64,000 nucleotides of DNA from Stutzerimonas stutzeri (GTDB taxonomy: Bacteria > Pseudomonadota > Gammaproteobacteria > Pseudomonadales > Pseudomonadaceae): contig CP077641.1 of the NCBI GenBank assembly GCA_019056435.1, forward strand, positions 744,001 through 808,000, read 5' to 3'. Of the stretch, positions 38,709 through 46,867 are shown one piece after another. The notes beneath the pieces were generated by a model, which was not told the DNA's origin, ran no database searches, and saw only the letters and a program-made list of their open reading frames with translations. The translations under genes were made by a program, and so were the position numbers. Numbering within the stretch: the first letter of the stretch is position 1; every line of letters begins with the position of its first letter.

Positions 38709-39688
38709 TCACATGTCCATTTTGGCGAACAGCGCCTGGACGTCTCCGGTGTGCTGCTTCAAGTACTCCGCGAACGCTTCGGAGTCGCGCCACTGGGGGT
38801 TGAAGCCGCGTGCCTTCATGTCAGCCTGCCACTCGGGGTTGGCGTAGATCGCCTTCATCGCCGCTTCGAGCTTGGCGCGTACGTCATCGGGCAATCCAGC
38901 CGGGGCCACCAGACCGCGGAAGGAGCCAAGCTCCATCTCCAATCCAGTGGCTTCCTTCAACGACGGAACTTCCGGGAAGTTTTCCTGCCGGTCGGGCCCG
39001 AACACCGCCAGGCTACGTACGGTGCCGGTCTTGAGCATGGCATCGGCCTCAGGCAGAGAGCTTGGAACGAAGTCCACGCCACCCGCGGCGAGATCCTGCA
39101 TGGCGGCGGCCGCCCCTGCCCCGGAATCATACGGACCTTGGCCATATCCACACCCCAGCGGTCGAGCAGCGTAGCCACCGCGACCGGCCAGGAGCCGCCG
39201 CAGCCACCCGCGCAAGCGATGGTGTATTTGCCTGGCTCGGCCTTGATTGCATCCAGTGCTTGGTTAACCGTTTTGAACGGTGAATCGGTACGAACCTGGA
39301 ATCCCGCCGGATCGAAGTTGTACTGTGCGATGGGGGTGAAATCCTTTAGCTCGAAGTCGGCCTGCCCCATTTCCTTGTAATGCGCGTAATTGAACAGCAC
39401 GCCGAGGGTATAGCCGTCCGGCTTCGAATTGACGATGCGGTTGATTCCAACGACACCGCCGCCCTGGCCAAGGTTGAGCACATTGAATTGCTGGCCAAAC
39501 TCGTCCTTGAGGTACTTGGCGAGAATGCGCGCGGTGCCGTCAGAGCCGCCGCCTGCACCGGCAGGGACAACGATTGTAACGGGACGAGTTGGCCACTCAG
39601 CGGCCATCGCCGGCATGACGCTCAGACCCAACAGCAGCGCCATGGCTCGGCAACCTTTGCGAACCCAATGCGGGGTAGTCTTAGACAT
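38709..39688 (-). CDS. tctC: Periplasmic substrate-binding protein of the tripartite transporter, with apparent frameshift
   Basis: The combined product is about 326 residues with a signal peptide ending in AMAAEWPTRP. The Bug/TctC fold has VTIVVPAGAGGGSDGTARILAKYL, NLGQGGGVVGINRIV and GYTLGVLFNY. The frame breaks at a CCCC run (39119-39122). One added base gives MIPGAGAAAAMQDLAAGGVDFV and the intact C-terminus. The binding protein decides transport specificity. AGGAGAG lies just before the ATG. It follows dgoA by 53 bases. Confidence 0.88.
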
Positions 39689-39741
39689 ATCAGCTCTCCT
39701 TTTATTGTTGTTGAGTACAGCTGCACGGCCTCACAGGCCTT

Positions 39742-40377
39742 TTAGTTGCTCCGCTCGATTACCAGCCGCTCCCAGGCCGCCACATACGCAGCAGCGTTTT
39801 TAGCGACCTCACCGACATCAAGGCCCGGCTTGTATAAAGCCGAGCCCAAACCGAAACCTGTAGCGCCCGCTTCGACGTACGCGCCCATGTTTTGCGGAGT
39901 AATTCCACCGACCGGGACGAGCGGGCAATCCTTCGGGAAAACGGCCCGCCAGGCTTTCACCACAGCGGGGCCGCATTGCTCAGCGGGAAACAGCTTGAGC
40001 AACTGAGCCCCGGCTTCTAGCGCAGCGAACCCTTCAGTGGGGGTTGCAACGCCAGGCGCGCTGACCAAACCACACGCGCGGCTGGCTCGGATGACGGATG
40101 GGTTCATGTTTGGTGAAACGACGAGCCGACCACCAATTGTCGCTACTGCTTCCACCTGAGCGACATCCAGCACCGTGCCGGCTCCAATAAGGCACTCGGA
40201 GCCGAGGTCAGTGATAAGCCTCGAGATGCTGACCAGCGCTTCCGGAGAATTCAGTGGGATCTCGATCAGACGAAAACCCGCCTCATGGAGCGCTCGCCCA
40301 ACCGGAACGACTTCATCGGGTGTAACGCCTCGCAGAATGGCAATGAGCGGCAGGCGATCCATATACGCGTCAAACAC
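39742..40377 (-). CDS. dgoA: 2-dehydro-3-deoxy-6-phosphogalactonate aldolase
   Basis: The protein of 211 residues (206 from the ATG at 40362) belongs to the KDPG/KDPGal class I aldolases: LIAILRGVTPDEVVPVGRAL, GFRLIEIPLNSPEAL with the catalytic Glu, CLIGAGTVLDVAQVEAV and LLKLFPAEQCGP with the Schiff-base Lys. Its pairing with DgoK supports DgoA over the Entner-Doudoroff enzyme Eda. It splits 2-dehydro-3-deoxy-6-phosphogalactonate into pyruvate and glyceraldehyde 3-phosphate. The GTG at 40377 has AAAGGGG upstream and overlaps the dgoK stop by 8 bases, so I prefer it. Confidence 0.92.
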   Translation of the reverse strand: MFDAYMDRLPLIAILRGVTPDEVVPVGRALHEAGFRLIEIPLNSPEALVSISRLITDLGSECLIGAGTVLDVAQVEAVATIGGRLVVSPNMNPSVIRASRACGLVSAPGVATPTEGFAALEAGAQLLKLFPAEQCGPAVVKAWRAVFPKDCPLVPVGGITPQNMGAYVEAGATGFGLGSALYKPGLDVGEVAKNAAAYVAAWERLVIERSN

Positions 40378-41314
40378 CTTGCACCCCCTTTGCTTTAACC
40401 AGCCCGGCTGCCTCAGCGATCTGCCAGAGACCAGCCGTACCAGGGTTCTTGATGGGTTTAGCCGTCTGGACATCAAAGGATTCCATGGCCAGGCGATAGC
40501 GCGCGCATAGCGATGGATCGCCCAGCAACACCGGTACGGACGCAGACGCTGTTCCGCCAAGCGCACTTCGCAATTCCTCTCCGATCAGCAGACCGGAGAG
40601 GTACTCGAGGCTTTGGTTAGGTTGGAGTTCGTTACAGAGCACCAGGCTGCGAACGCCAAAGAGGCAATCAGCAATCCCGCGAGAACCGCTGTCACGAGCG
40701 GTCTGCACGCCGCGAATGAAGGTGTCGGCATCGCTGATCGCTCCCGCCTCAAGCGCCGGACGCCCCAGAATCGAATGGTCCCGCAACACGGCGAAGAGCT
40801 CGCCCGTCATGAAGGTGGAAAACGCTTGAAGCCGACCGTATTGAACCTCGACCCATTTGCTGTGAGTGCCAGGTAATAACAGCAACGCGTCGTCAGCCAG
40901 TTCAGGTTTGAGCGCTATGGCGCCGAAGACTTGTGTCTCCTCACCCCGCAACACGTTGGGCCGGCTGCCGAGTTGCCGGACGCCTGGCACGAGGTGCAAG
41001 CGGCCAACGCCGGTCTCTAGGCAGACCATTGCCGCAGCAAGCGCGGAGGCATCTGCCGGGCAATCCACGTACGGAACCTCGCACCAACCCTGGCGGCTGC
41101 CGATCATGCCGGATGCGATCGCAGGCAAGCCGGGCCATTGAGCTAGCCAATCTTCCAGCAGCAGCCGGTAGGCGCGGGCAAAATCGCGGTCCGGGGTGTA
41201 TTGGATCCCCCAAGGTTGCGCCCGAGAGTCGAGCAACGACGCGTCTTGGCCGAGCAGGTAGGCCCGTAGAGACGAGGTTCCCCAGTCAATCCCGATCAGA
41301 CATGGCTCGCTCAT
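40370..41314 (-). CDS. dgoK: 2-dehydro-3-deoxygalactonokinase
   Basis: The 314-residue kinase has the DgoK N-terminus CLIGIDWGTSSLRAYLL with the phosphate-binding loop, IASGMIGSRQGWCEVPYVDCPAD, GEETQVFGA, LLLLPGTHSKWVEV and FMTGELFAVLRDHSILGR. It phosphorylates 2-dehydro-3-deoxygalactonate at C6 for cleavage by DgoA. GGAGGGG lies just upstream of the ATG at 41314, which overlaps the stop of the IclR gene by 4 bases. First catabolic gene of the operon. Confidence 0.95.
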   Translation of the reverse strand: MSEPCLIGIDWGTSSLRAYLLGQDASLLDSRAQPWGIQYTPDRDFARAYRLLLEDWLAQWPGLPAIASGMIGSRQGWCEVPYVDCPADASALAAAMVCLETGVGRLHLVPGVRQLGSRPNVLRGEETQVFGAIALKPELADDALLLLPGTHSKWVEVQYGRLQAFSTFMTGELFAVLRDHSILGRPALEAGAISDADTFIRGVQTARDSGSRGIADCLFGVRSLVLCNELQPNQSLEYLSGLLIGEELRSALGGTASASVPVLLGDPSLCARYRLAMESFDVQTAKPIKNPGTAGLWQIAEAAGLVKAKGVQGV

Positions 41315-42099
41315 CGACCCCTCCAACCCAGCTCAGCGGACACGTGGGCAGCGCAGCGAATCACAAGCGGGCGCAACTCCTCCAGACGGCTTTCCGGCAT
41401 ATAGGGAATGGCGCTGGCGACACTCAGTGCAGCGACGATCTCGCCGCCTGCGTCTCGCACTGGAGCCGCGACGCAACGTACGCCCAGCTCGTTTTCTTCG
41501 AGGTCGAAGCTGAACCCGCCAGCGGCGTATTCAGCCATCTGGGTGTGGTACTCGTGCCAAGGCGTAAATTCTTCACGAAGGCCGCTCTGACCAGCGCGAC
41601 GCTGCAGACCCTCGTCGTAAAGCTTTCGCCATTCTGTCGCAGGCAGGTCGAGCATCAGCGACTTTCCGATCCCAGTCAGCGCTAGCGGCATACGCAGACC
41701 AATACGAGAGCGCATCTCAAGGCCACGAGTGCTCGCCAGCTTGTCGATGTAGAGGACGTCACCACTTTCACGCACACCGAGATGGATGGTGTCCTGTGTC
41801 AGGTCCGCCAGCCGCTGCAAGTGGGGTCGCGCAAGCTTGATGAGCGGCATCTCGGCGCGGGCCTTGTAACCAAGTTCGATCAATCGTGGGCCAAGGCGAT
41901 AGCCTTGGGCCTCGCTGCGCAGATAGTCGGCCTGAACCAGCGCCGCAACCAAGCGGTGAGTCGTACTGCGTGTACAGCCAATCACCGAACCTATCGCTGC
42001 AAGCGAATCCGCACCTTGGGAAACCGCGTCGATAACTGCCAAACCTCGGAAAAGTGCCTGGGCGCCGAGGGGAGCCTCTTTGTTCTTGTCTTGAGTCAT
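41311..42099 (-). CDS. IclR-family transcriptional regulator of the sugar-acid operon
   Basis: The 262-residue regulator has an N-terminal winged helix (ALFRGLAVIDAVSQGADSLAAIG, CTRSTTHRLVAALVQADYL) and an IclR effector domain with IHLGVRESGDVLYIDKLAS, LPLALTGIGKSLML-like core and GGFSFDLEENELGVRCVAAPV. It is the first gene of its own operon, its stop overlapping the dgoK start. This means the regulator is probably autoregulated together with the genes it controls. The ligand is likely the sugar acid or its deoxy-keto product. Confidence 0.92.
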   Translation of the reverse strand: MTQDKNKEAPLGAQALFRGLAVIDAVSQGADSLAAIGSVIGCTRSTTHRLVAALVQADYLRSEAQGYRLGPRLIELGYKARAEMPLIKLARPHLQRLADLTQDTIHLGVRESGDVLYIDKLASTRGLEMRSRIGLRMPLALTGIGKSLMLDLPATEWRKLYDEGLQRRAGQSGLREEFTPWHEYHTQMAEYAAGGFSFDLEENELGVRCVAAPVRDAGGEIVAALSVASAIPYMPESRLEELRPLVIRCAAHVSAELGWRGR

Positions 42100-42162
42100 G
42101 AGCTTCTCCTACGGCCCGTACAATAGGCCGCGATGCGGTTAATCTCAATATACGAGTTACAC

Positions 42163-42177
42163 TCCCATATATTGGGA
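42163..42177. promoter_or_regulatory. Candidate IclR operator
   Basis: TCCCATATATTGGGA, a 15-base near-palindrome with perfect 5-bp arms, lies about 64 bases upstream of the IclR gene start in the otherwise AT-rich gap before phoB. Size and symmetry fit IclR-family operators. No second copy was seen in the window. Confidence 0.5.
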
Positions 42178-42196
42178 CAAATAAAGCATTCACACC

Positions 42197-42214
42197 TTGT
42201 CACATCCCTGCAAT
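42197..42214 (+). promoter_or_regulatory. Candidate Pho box upstream of phoB
   Basis: TTGTCACATCCCTGCAAT resembles the direct-repeat Pho box (two CTGTCAT-like heptamers separated by four bases: TGTCAC and CTGCAAT). It is 49 bases before the phoB start, where autoregulation by PhoB would be expected. The second heptamer is a weak match. Confidence 0.45.
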
Positions 42215-42262
42215 ATTTCCGTTATCTAATGCCGAGCGACAAGAAACGGACCGAGAGCGGAC

Positions 42263-42952
42263 ATGAACGGCAAATGCATTTTGATCGTCGATGACGAAGC
42301 GCCGATTCGCGAGATGATCGTCGTGGCGCTGGAGATGGCCGGCTATGAGTGCCTGGAAGCGGAAAATACGCAGCAGGCCCATGCGCTGATCATTGATCGA
42401 CAGCCCGACCTGATCCTGCTCGACTGGATGTTGCCTGGCACCTCTGGAATCGAGCTGGCACGGCGCCTCAAGCGTGACGAGATGACGGCCGGGACGCCGA
42501 TCATCATGCTCACCGCCAAGGACGCCGAAGACAACAAGATCCAGGGTCTGGAAGTCGGTGCCGACGACTACATCACCAAGCCCTTCTCGCCCCGCGAGCT
42601 GGTGGCGCGCCTGAAGGCCGTGCTGCGCCGCGCGGCACCGTCCGACAACGAATCGCCCATCGAGATCGGCGGCCTGTTGCTCGACCCCGTCAGCCACCGC
42701 GTCACCATCGACGGCACGCCGGCGGACATGGGCCCTACCGAATACCGCCTGCTGCAGTTCTTCATGACCCACCAGGAGCGTGCCTACACGCGCGGTCAGT
42801 TGCTCGACCAGGTCTGGGGCGGCAATGTCTACGTCGAGGAGCGCACGGTGGATGTCCACATCCGCCGACTGCGCAAGGCACTGGGCGAAACCTACGAGAA
42901 CCTGGTGCAGACCGTGCGTGGCACAGGCTATCGCTTCTCCACCAAGAGCTGA
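42263..42952 (+). CDS. phoB: Phosphate regulon response regulator PhoB
   Basis: The 229-residue regulator has a receiver domain ([30 protein letters not shown] with phospho-acceptor Asp54, and Lys in [13 protein letters not shown]) and an OmpR-type winged helix ([43 protein letters not shown]). It activates phosphate-starvation genes after phosphorylation by PhoR. It is separated from phoR by 99 bases. Confidence 0.98.
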   Translation: MNGKCILIVDDEAPIREMIVVALEMAGYECLEAENTQQAHALIIDRQPDLILLDWMLPGTSGIELARRLKRDEMTAGTPIIMLTAKDAEDNKIQGLEVGADDYITKPFSPRELVARLKAVLRRAAPSDNESPIEIGGLLLDPVSHRVTIDGTPADMGPTEYRLLQFFMTHQERAYTRGQLLDQVWGGNVYVEERTVDVHIRRLRKALGETYENLVQTVRGTGYRFSTKS

Positions 42953-43051
42953 CCCACTGGACCGGTCGGCCCTCTTCGACCGGCCACTCACCAAGCCGAA
43001 CCGGCAGAGTAGACTCGCCGAACAAGCCCAGCCGCCTCAAGGAGCGTAGCG

Positions 43052-44353
43052 TTGAACCAAGACTGGCAAGGCGCCCTGGTGCGCCGCCTGCTGTTGCTGC
43101 TCGGCGGCTGCCTGTTGGTCGGCCTGATCACCGGCCAGTACGCCTGGGCGCTCGTCGCGGGACTCACCGGCTACCTGGGCTGGACGCTGTACCAGATGCG
43201 TCGACTGCTTCTGTGGCTCAAGAGCGAGCAGACCGACCAGCCGCCGCCCGACAGCCATGGGCTGTGGGGCGAGGTGTTCGACAGCCTCTACCAGCTCCAA
43301 CGCCGCGACCTGCGCCTGCGCGGGCAGCTGCAGGCGGTGATCGACCGGGTCCAGGGTTCGACCACCGCGCTGCGCGACGCGGTGATCATGCTCGACCATG
43401 AGGGCAACCTGGAGTGGTGGAACCCCGCAGCCGAGCGTCTGCTGGGACTGAAGAACCCGCAGGACACCGGGCATCCGGTCACCAACCTGGTCCGCCATCC
43501 GACGTTCAAGGAATATTTCGAGAGCGGCCGCCACGAAGAACCGCTGGAACTGTCCTCGCCGGTCAATGACCGCCTCTGGTTGCAGATCACCATCACCCGT
43601 TACGGCAACAGCGAGCACCTGATGGTGGCGCGGGACATCACTCGGCTCCACCAGCTGGAGCAGATGCGCAAGGACTTCGTCGCCAACGTGTCCCATGAGC
43701 TGCGCACGCCACTGACGGTGATCGCCGGCTACCTGGAGACTATGCTCGAGCACACCGACGAGATACCGGCCCGCTGGTCGCGCGCGCTCCACCAGATGAA
43801 CCAGCAGGCGAGTCGCATGCAGCACCTGCTCAACGACCTGCTGCTGCTGGCGAAACTGGAAGCCACCAGCCCGCCGACCATGACCCAGCCGGTTGCCGTC
43901 GCCACGTTGCTGCAGTCGATCAAGGGCGATGCCCAGGCCCTCTCTGGCGAGCGCCACCACAGGATCACCCTCGAAGCCGACCCGACGCTGTTGCTCAAGG
44001 GCAGCGAGGCCGAGCTGCGCAGTGCCTTTTCCAACCTGGTGTTCAACGCCGTGAAGTACACGCCCGATGAAGGCGAAGTGCACATCCGCTGGTGGTGCAA
44101 CGAGCACGGTGCGCACCTGGCGGTGCAGGATTCGGGGATCGGCATCGAGGCCAAGCACCTGCCGCGCCTGACCGAACGCTTCTACCGGGTCGACTCCAGC
44201 CGCGCCAGCAAGACCGGCGGCACCGGATTGGGCCTGGCCATCGTCAAACACGTGCTGCTGCGTCACCAGGGCCGGCTGGACGTCAACAGCACCCCCGGCA
44301 AGGGCAGCACCTTCACCTGCCACTTCCCGCTGTCCCAGGTGACGGTGCGCTAG
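43052..44353 (+). CDS. phoR: Phosphate regulon sensor histidine kinase PhoR
   Basis: The 433-residue kinase has two N-terminal membrane segments (about residues 9-45), a cytoplasmic PAS domain (VIMLDHEGNLEWWNPAAERLLGL), an HisKA domain with FVANVSHELRTPLTVIAGYL (His215) and an ATPase domain with VFNAVKYTP, VQDSGIGIE and GGTGLGLAIVKH. The start is TTG, with GGAG 7 bases before it. Lack of a large periplasmic domain is normal for PhoR, which senses through the Pst/PhoU system. Confidence 0.97.
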   Translation: MNQDWQGALVRRLLLLLGGCLLVGLITGQYAWALVAGLTGYLGWTLYQMRRLLLWLKSEQTDQPPPDSHGLWGEVFDSLYQLQRRDLRLRGQLQAVIDRVQGSTTALRDAVIMLDHEGNLEWWNPAAERLLGLKNPQDTGHPVTNLVRHPTFKEYFESGRHEEPLELSSPVNDRLWLQITITRYGNSEHLMVARDITRLHQLEQMRKDFVANVSHELRTPLTVIAGYLETMLEHTDEIPARWSRALHQMNQQASRMQHLLNDLLLLAKLEATSPPTMTQPVAVATLLQSIKGDAQALSGERHHRITLEADPTLLLKGSEAELRSAFSNLVFNAVKYTPDEGEVHIRWWCNEHGAHLAVQDSGIGIEAKHLPRLTERFYRVDSSRASKTGGTGLGLAIVKHVLLRHQGRLDVNSTPGKGSTFTCHFPLSQVTVR

Positions 44354-44453
44354 CGCGTCGCGGTGCCGAACAGCAACCTTCGCCTGGCCATCACCTTGAA
44401 ATAACCCCGACCCGGCCCCATCCTTGGGCCGTCATCGACTACCCGACACTTCA

Positions 44454-45802
44454 ATGGACCCTTCCCCCAGTATCGCCGCGAGCTACGCCGCCCCTCCTAT
44501 TTCGCCGACATCGGCATGATTCTGTTTGCCCTCTTCCTGGTCCTGCTCAACGGTTTCTTCGTGGCCGCCGAGTTCGCCATGGTCAAGCTGCGTGCGACCA
44601 AGGTGGAGGCCATCGCCAAGCAGCACGGCTGGCGTGGGCGCATCCTGCGCACCGTGCACAATCAGCTCGACGCCTACCTGTCCGCTTGCCAGCTCGGCAT
44701 CACACTGGCCTCGCTCGGGCTTGGCTGGGTGGGCGAGCCGGCATTCGCGCACCTGCTCGAGCCGGTGCTCGCGGCCGCGGGCGTGCAATCAGCCGCCGTC
44801 GTCCATGCCGTTGCCTTCTTCACGGCGTTCTTCATCATTTCGTACCTGCACATCGTGGTCGGCGAGCTGGCCCCGAAATCCTGGGCGATCCGCAAGCCCG
44901 AGCTGCTGTCGCTGTGGACGGCCGTGCCGCTCTATTTGTTCTACTGGCTGATGTATCCGGCCATCTACCTGCTCAACGCCAGCGCCAACGCCATCCTGCG
45001 CATCGCCGGCCAGGGTGAGCCCGGCAGCCATCACGAGCATCACTACAGCCGCGACGAACTCAAACTGATCCTGCATTCGAACCGCGCGCTCGACCCGGGC
45101 AACAGCCAGATCCAGGTATTGGCCTCGGCCGTGGAAATGAGCGAGCTGGAGGTGGTGGACTGGGCCAATTCCCGAGAAGACCTGCTGCAGCTCGACCATG
45201 ACGCTACCCTCACGGACATCCTCGAGCTCGTGCGCCGACACAAGTACAGCCGATATCCCGTCTATGACGCCGAGCAGGGTGACTACATCGGCCTGCTGCA
45301 CATTAAGGACCTGCTCCTGGCTCTGGCCGGCGACCCGCAGCTCGCCGAGCACTTCGATCTGGATGCCCTGCTGCGCCCGCTCGAGCGGGTGTCCAAGCAC
45401 ATGCCGCTGAGCGAACTGCTCGACCAGTTCCGCCAAGGCGGCGCGCATTTCGTGCTGGTCGAGGAAGGCGATCACAAGGTCATCGGCTTCCTGACCATGG
45501 AAGATGTGCTGGAGGTGCTGGTTGGCGACATTCAGGACGAACACCGCAAGACAGAGCGCGGCATCCTCGCCTACCAGCCCGGCAAGCTGCTGGTCCGCGG
45601 CGACACCCCGCTGTTCAAGCTCGAGCGCCTGCTCGACGTCGACCTGGACCATATCGAAGCCGAAACCCTGGCCGGCCTCGTCTACGAAAGCCTCAAACGC
45701 GTGCCGGAGGAGAACGAAGTCATGCAGGTCGAGGGCCTGCAGATCGTGATCAAGAAGATGCGCGGACCGAAGATCGTGCTGGCCAAGGTGTTGAAGCAAT
45801 AA
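44454..45802 (+). CDS. CNNM/CorC-type hemolysin-family membrane protein (DUF21-CBS-CorC), N-terminus frameshifted
   Basis: The main frame (ATG at 44516) gives 428 residues: a DUF21 membrane domain (LFALFLVLLNGFFVAAEFAMVKLRA, VGELAPKSWAIR), two CBS domains (TLTDILELVRRHKYSRYPVYD; FVLVEEGDHKVIGFLTMEDVLE) and a CorC_HlyC domain at the end. The family is linked to Mg2+/Co2+ efflux. An ATG at 44454 starts MDPSPSIAAS in another frame. Adding one base to the CCCC at 44491-44494 gives SYFADIGMILFALFLVL, which I remember as the usual N-terminus. So the true start is probably 44454. Confidence 0.85.
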
Positions 45803-45821
45803 GCGCCAGCTGGTGCAAATC

Positions 45822-45840
45822 GAGGGTGGAAGTCACCCTC
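45822..45840. terminator. Hairpin between converging genes
   Basis: GAGGGTG, 5-base loop, CACCCTC, between the CNNM gene stop and the stop of the M23 peptidase gene, whose stop codon it overlaps by two bases. Short; could act in both directions. Confidence 0.5.
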
Positions 45841-46735
45841 AATCGCCACCAACCGCGAAGTTCGGCAGGCTGTTGACCGGCTGGGCGAAGTCGAAGGGGA
45901 TCGACTCGACAGCCAGGCCGACGTTGCGCTGGACGACGAAGTGCAGGTGCGGGCCGGTGCTGTTGCCAGTGTTGCCGGAGCGGGCCAGCAGGCTGCCGGT
46001 CTCGACGCGCTGGCCTTCGCGAACGCTGACCGAGCCCTTCATCAGGTGAAGGTAGACGCCCATGGTGCCGTCGTCATGCAGCACGCGGACGAAGTTGCCG
46101 GCCGGGTTGTTGCCACGACCACTCTGGGCATTCTCGACCTTGACCACCATACCGCCGCGTGCCGCGACGATGGGCGTGCCCTCGGGCATGGCGATGTCGG
46201 CCGCGTAACGTCCTTTCGGAGTGAAGTGGCTGTACTTGCCGTTGGCGCCCTGGGTCAGGCGGAACGGACCACCGCGCCAGGGCAGCGGGTACTTGTATGG
46301 CTTCGGCAGCAGACGCGGGTCGCCCAGGGCATGACGCAGCTTGGGCGTGTATTTCAGCGGTTTGGATGGATCCAGCGGGGCGAGGGTCGCCAGGCGGATC
46401 TGGCTACGTGGCGGCAGCACCCAGCGAATCGGCTTTTGCGGTGCTCCGACGGCGTTCTGCACGCCCGTCAGCTTGAGTTCGATATCGACCGGAGCGAAGA
46501 GGTCGTTGCGCACCAGCAGGGTTTCACCGGCGGCATGCTTGCGGGTTTCCAGTTTCACCTGGGTGTCGAGCTTCTCGACCATCCGGTCGCTGAAGGTGAA
46601 CACCCGCGCGCCCGGTGCGGCCTGGTCGCTATAGGTGACCACGCCGTTGGCGTCGGTGTACTTGTAGATGGTCAGAGCCGAGGCGGATGTGGCCAGCCAG
46701 AACGCCCCGAGAGCAAGGAGAATGCGCCCGAACAT
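45839..46735 (-). CDS. M23-family peptidase with DUF4124 N-terminal domain
   Basis: The 298-residue protein has a signal peptide (ILLALGAFWLATSASA). A short DUF4124 domain follows (LTIYKYTDANGVVTYSD), then a beta-rich region and a C-terminal LytM/M23 domain with GRYAADIAMPEGTPIVAARGG, GVYLHLMKG and GNTGNSTGPHLHFVV. The HxH of PHLHF and the upstream D in YAADIAMP are zinc ligands, but the first-ligand His of the usual HxxxD motif reads Tyr/Ala here. That occurs in some M23 subfamilies and leaves activity uncertain. It would act on peptidoglycan in the periplasm. Confidence 0.88.
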   Translation of the reverse strand: MFGRILLALGAFWLATSASALTIYKYTDANGVVTYSDQAAPGARVFTFSDRMVEKLDTQVKLETRKHAAGETLLVRNDLFAPVDIELKLTGVQNAVGAPQKPIRWVLPPRSQIRLATLAPLDPSKPLKYTPKLRHALGDPRLLPKPYKYPLPWRGGPFRLTQGANGKYSHFTPKGRYAADIAMPEGTPIVAARGGMVVKVENAQSGRGNNPAGNFVRVLHDDGTMGVYLHLMKGSVSVREGQRVETGSLLARSGNTGNSTGPHLHFVVQRNVGLAVESIPFDFAQPVNSLPNFAVGGD

Positions 46736-46867
46736 AACTGCAACTTCGAAGTCCAGAGGTCGGCAGACTAGCAGCGCGGCCCCTCAGGCGCGAGCCACGG
46801 ACCCTCGACCTGTGAATTTGTTCATCACAAAGCGGTGGTTTCTGACGAGCGGTGAATCGAACCTGAC

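Noticed and set aside
39742-40377. Entner-Doudoroff KDPG aldolase Eda
   Set aside because: The family motifs alone do not separate the two, but overlap with dgoK and absence of edd or zwf nearby favour DgoA.
44454-44519. A 21-codon upstream leader peptide translationally coupled to the CNNM gene
   Set aside because: Adding one base gives the expected N-terminus of the same protein, so an indel is simpler than a leader ORF.
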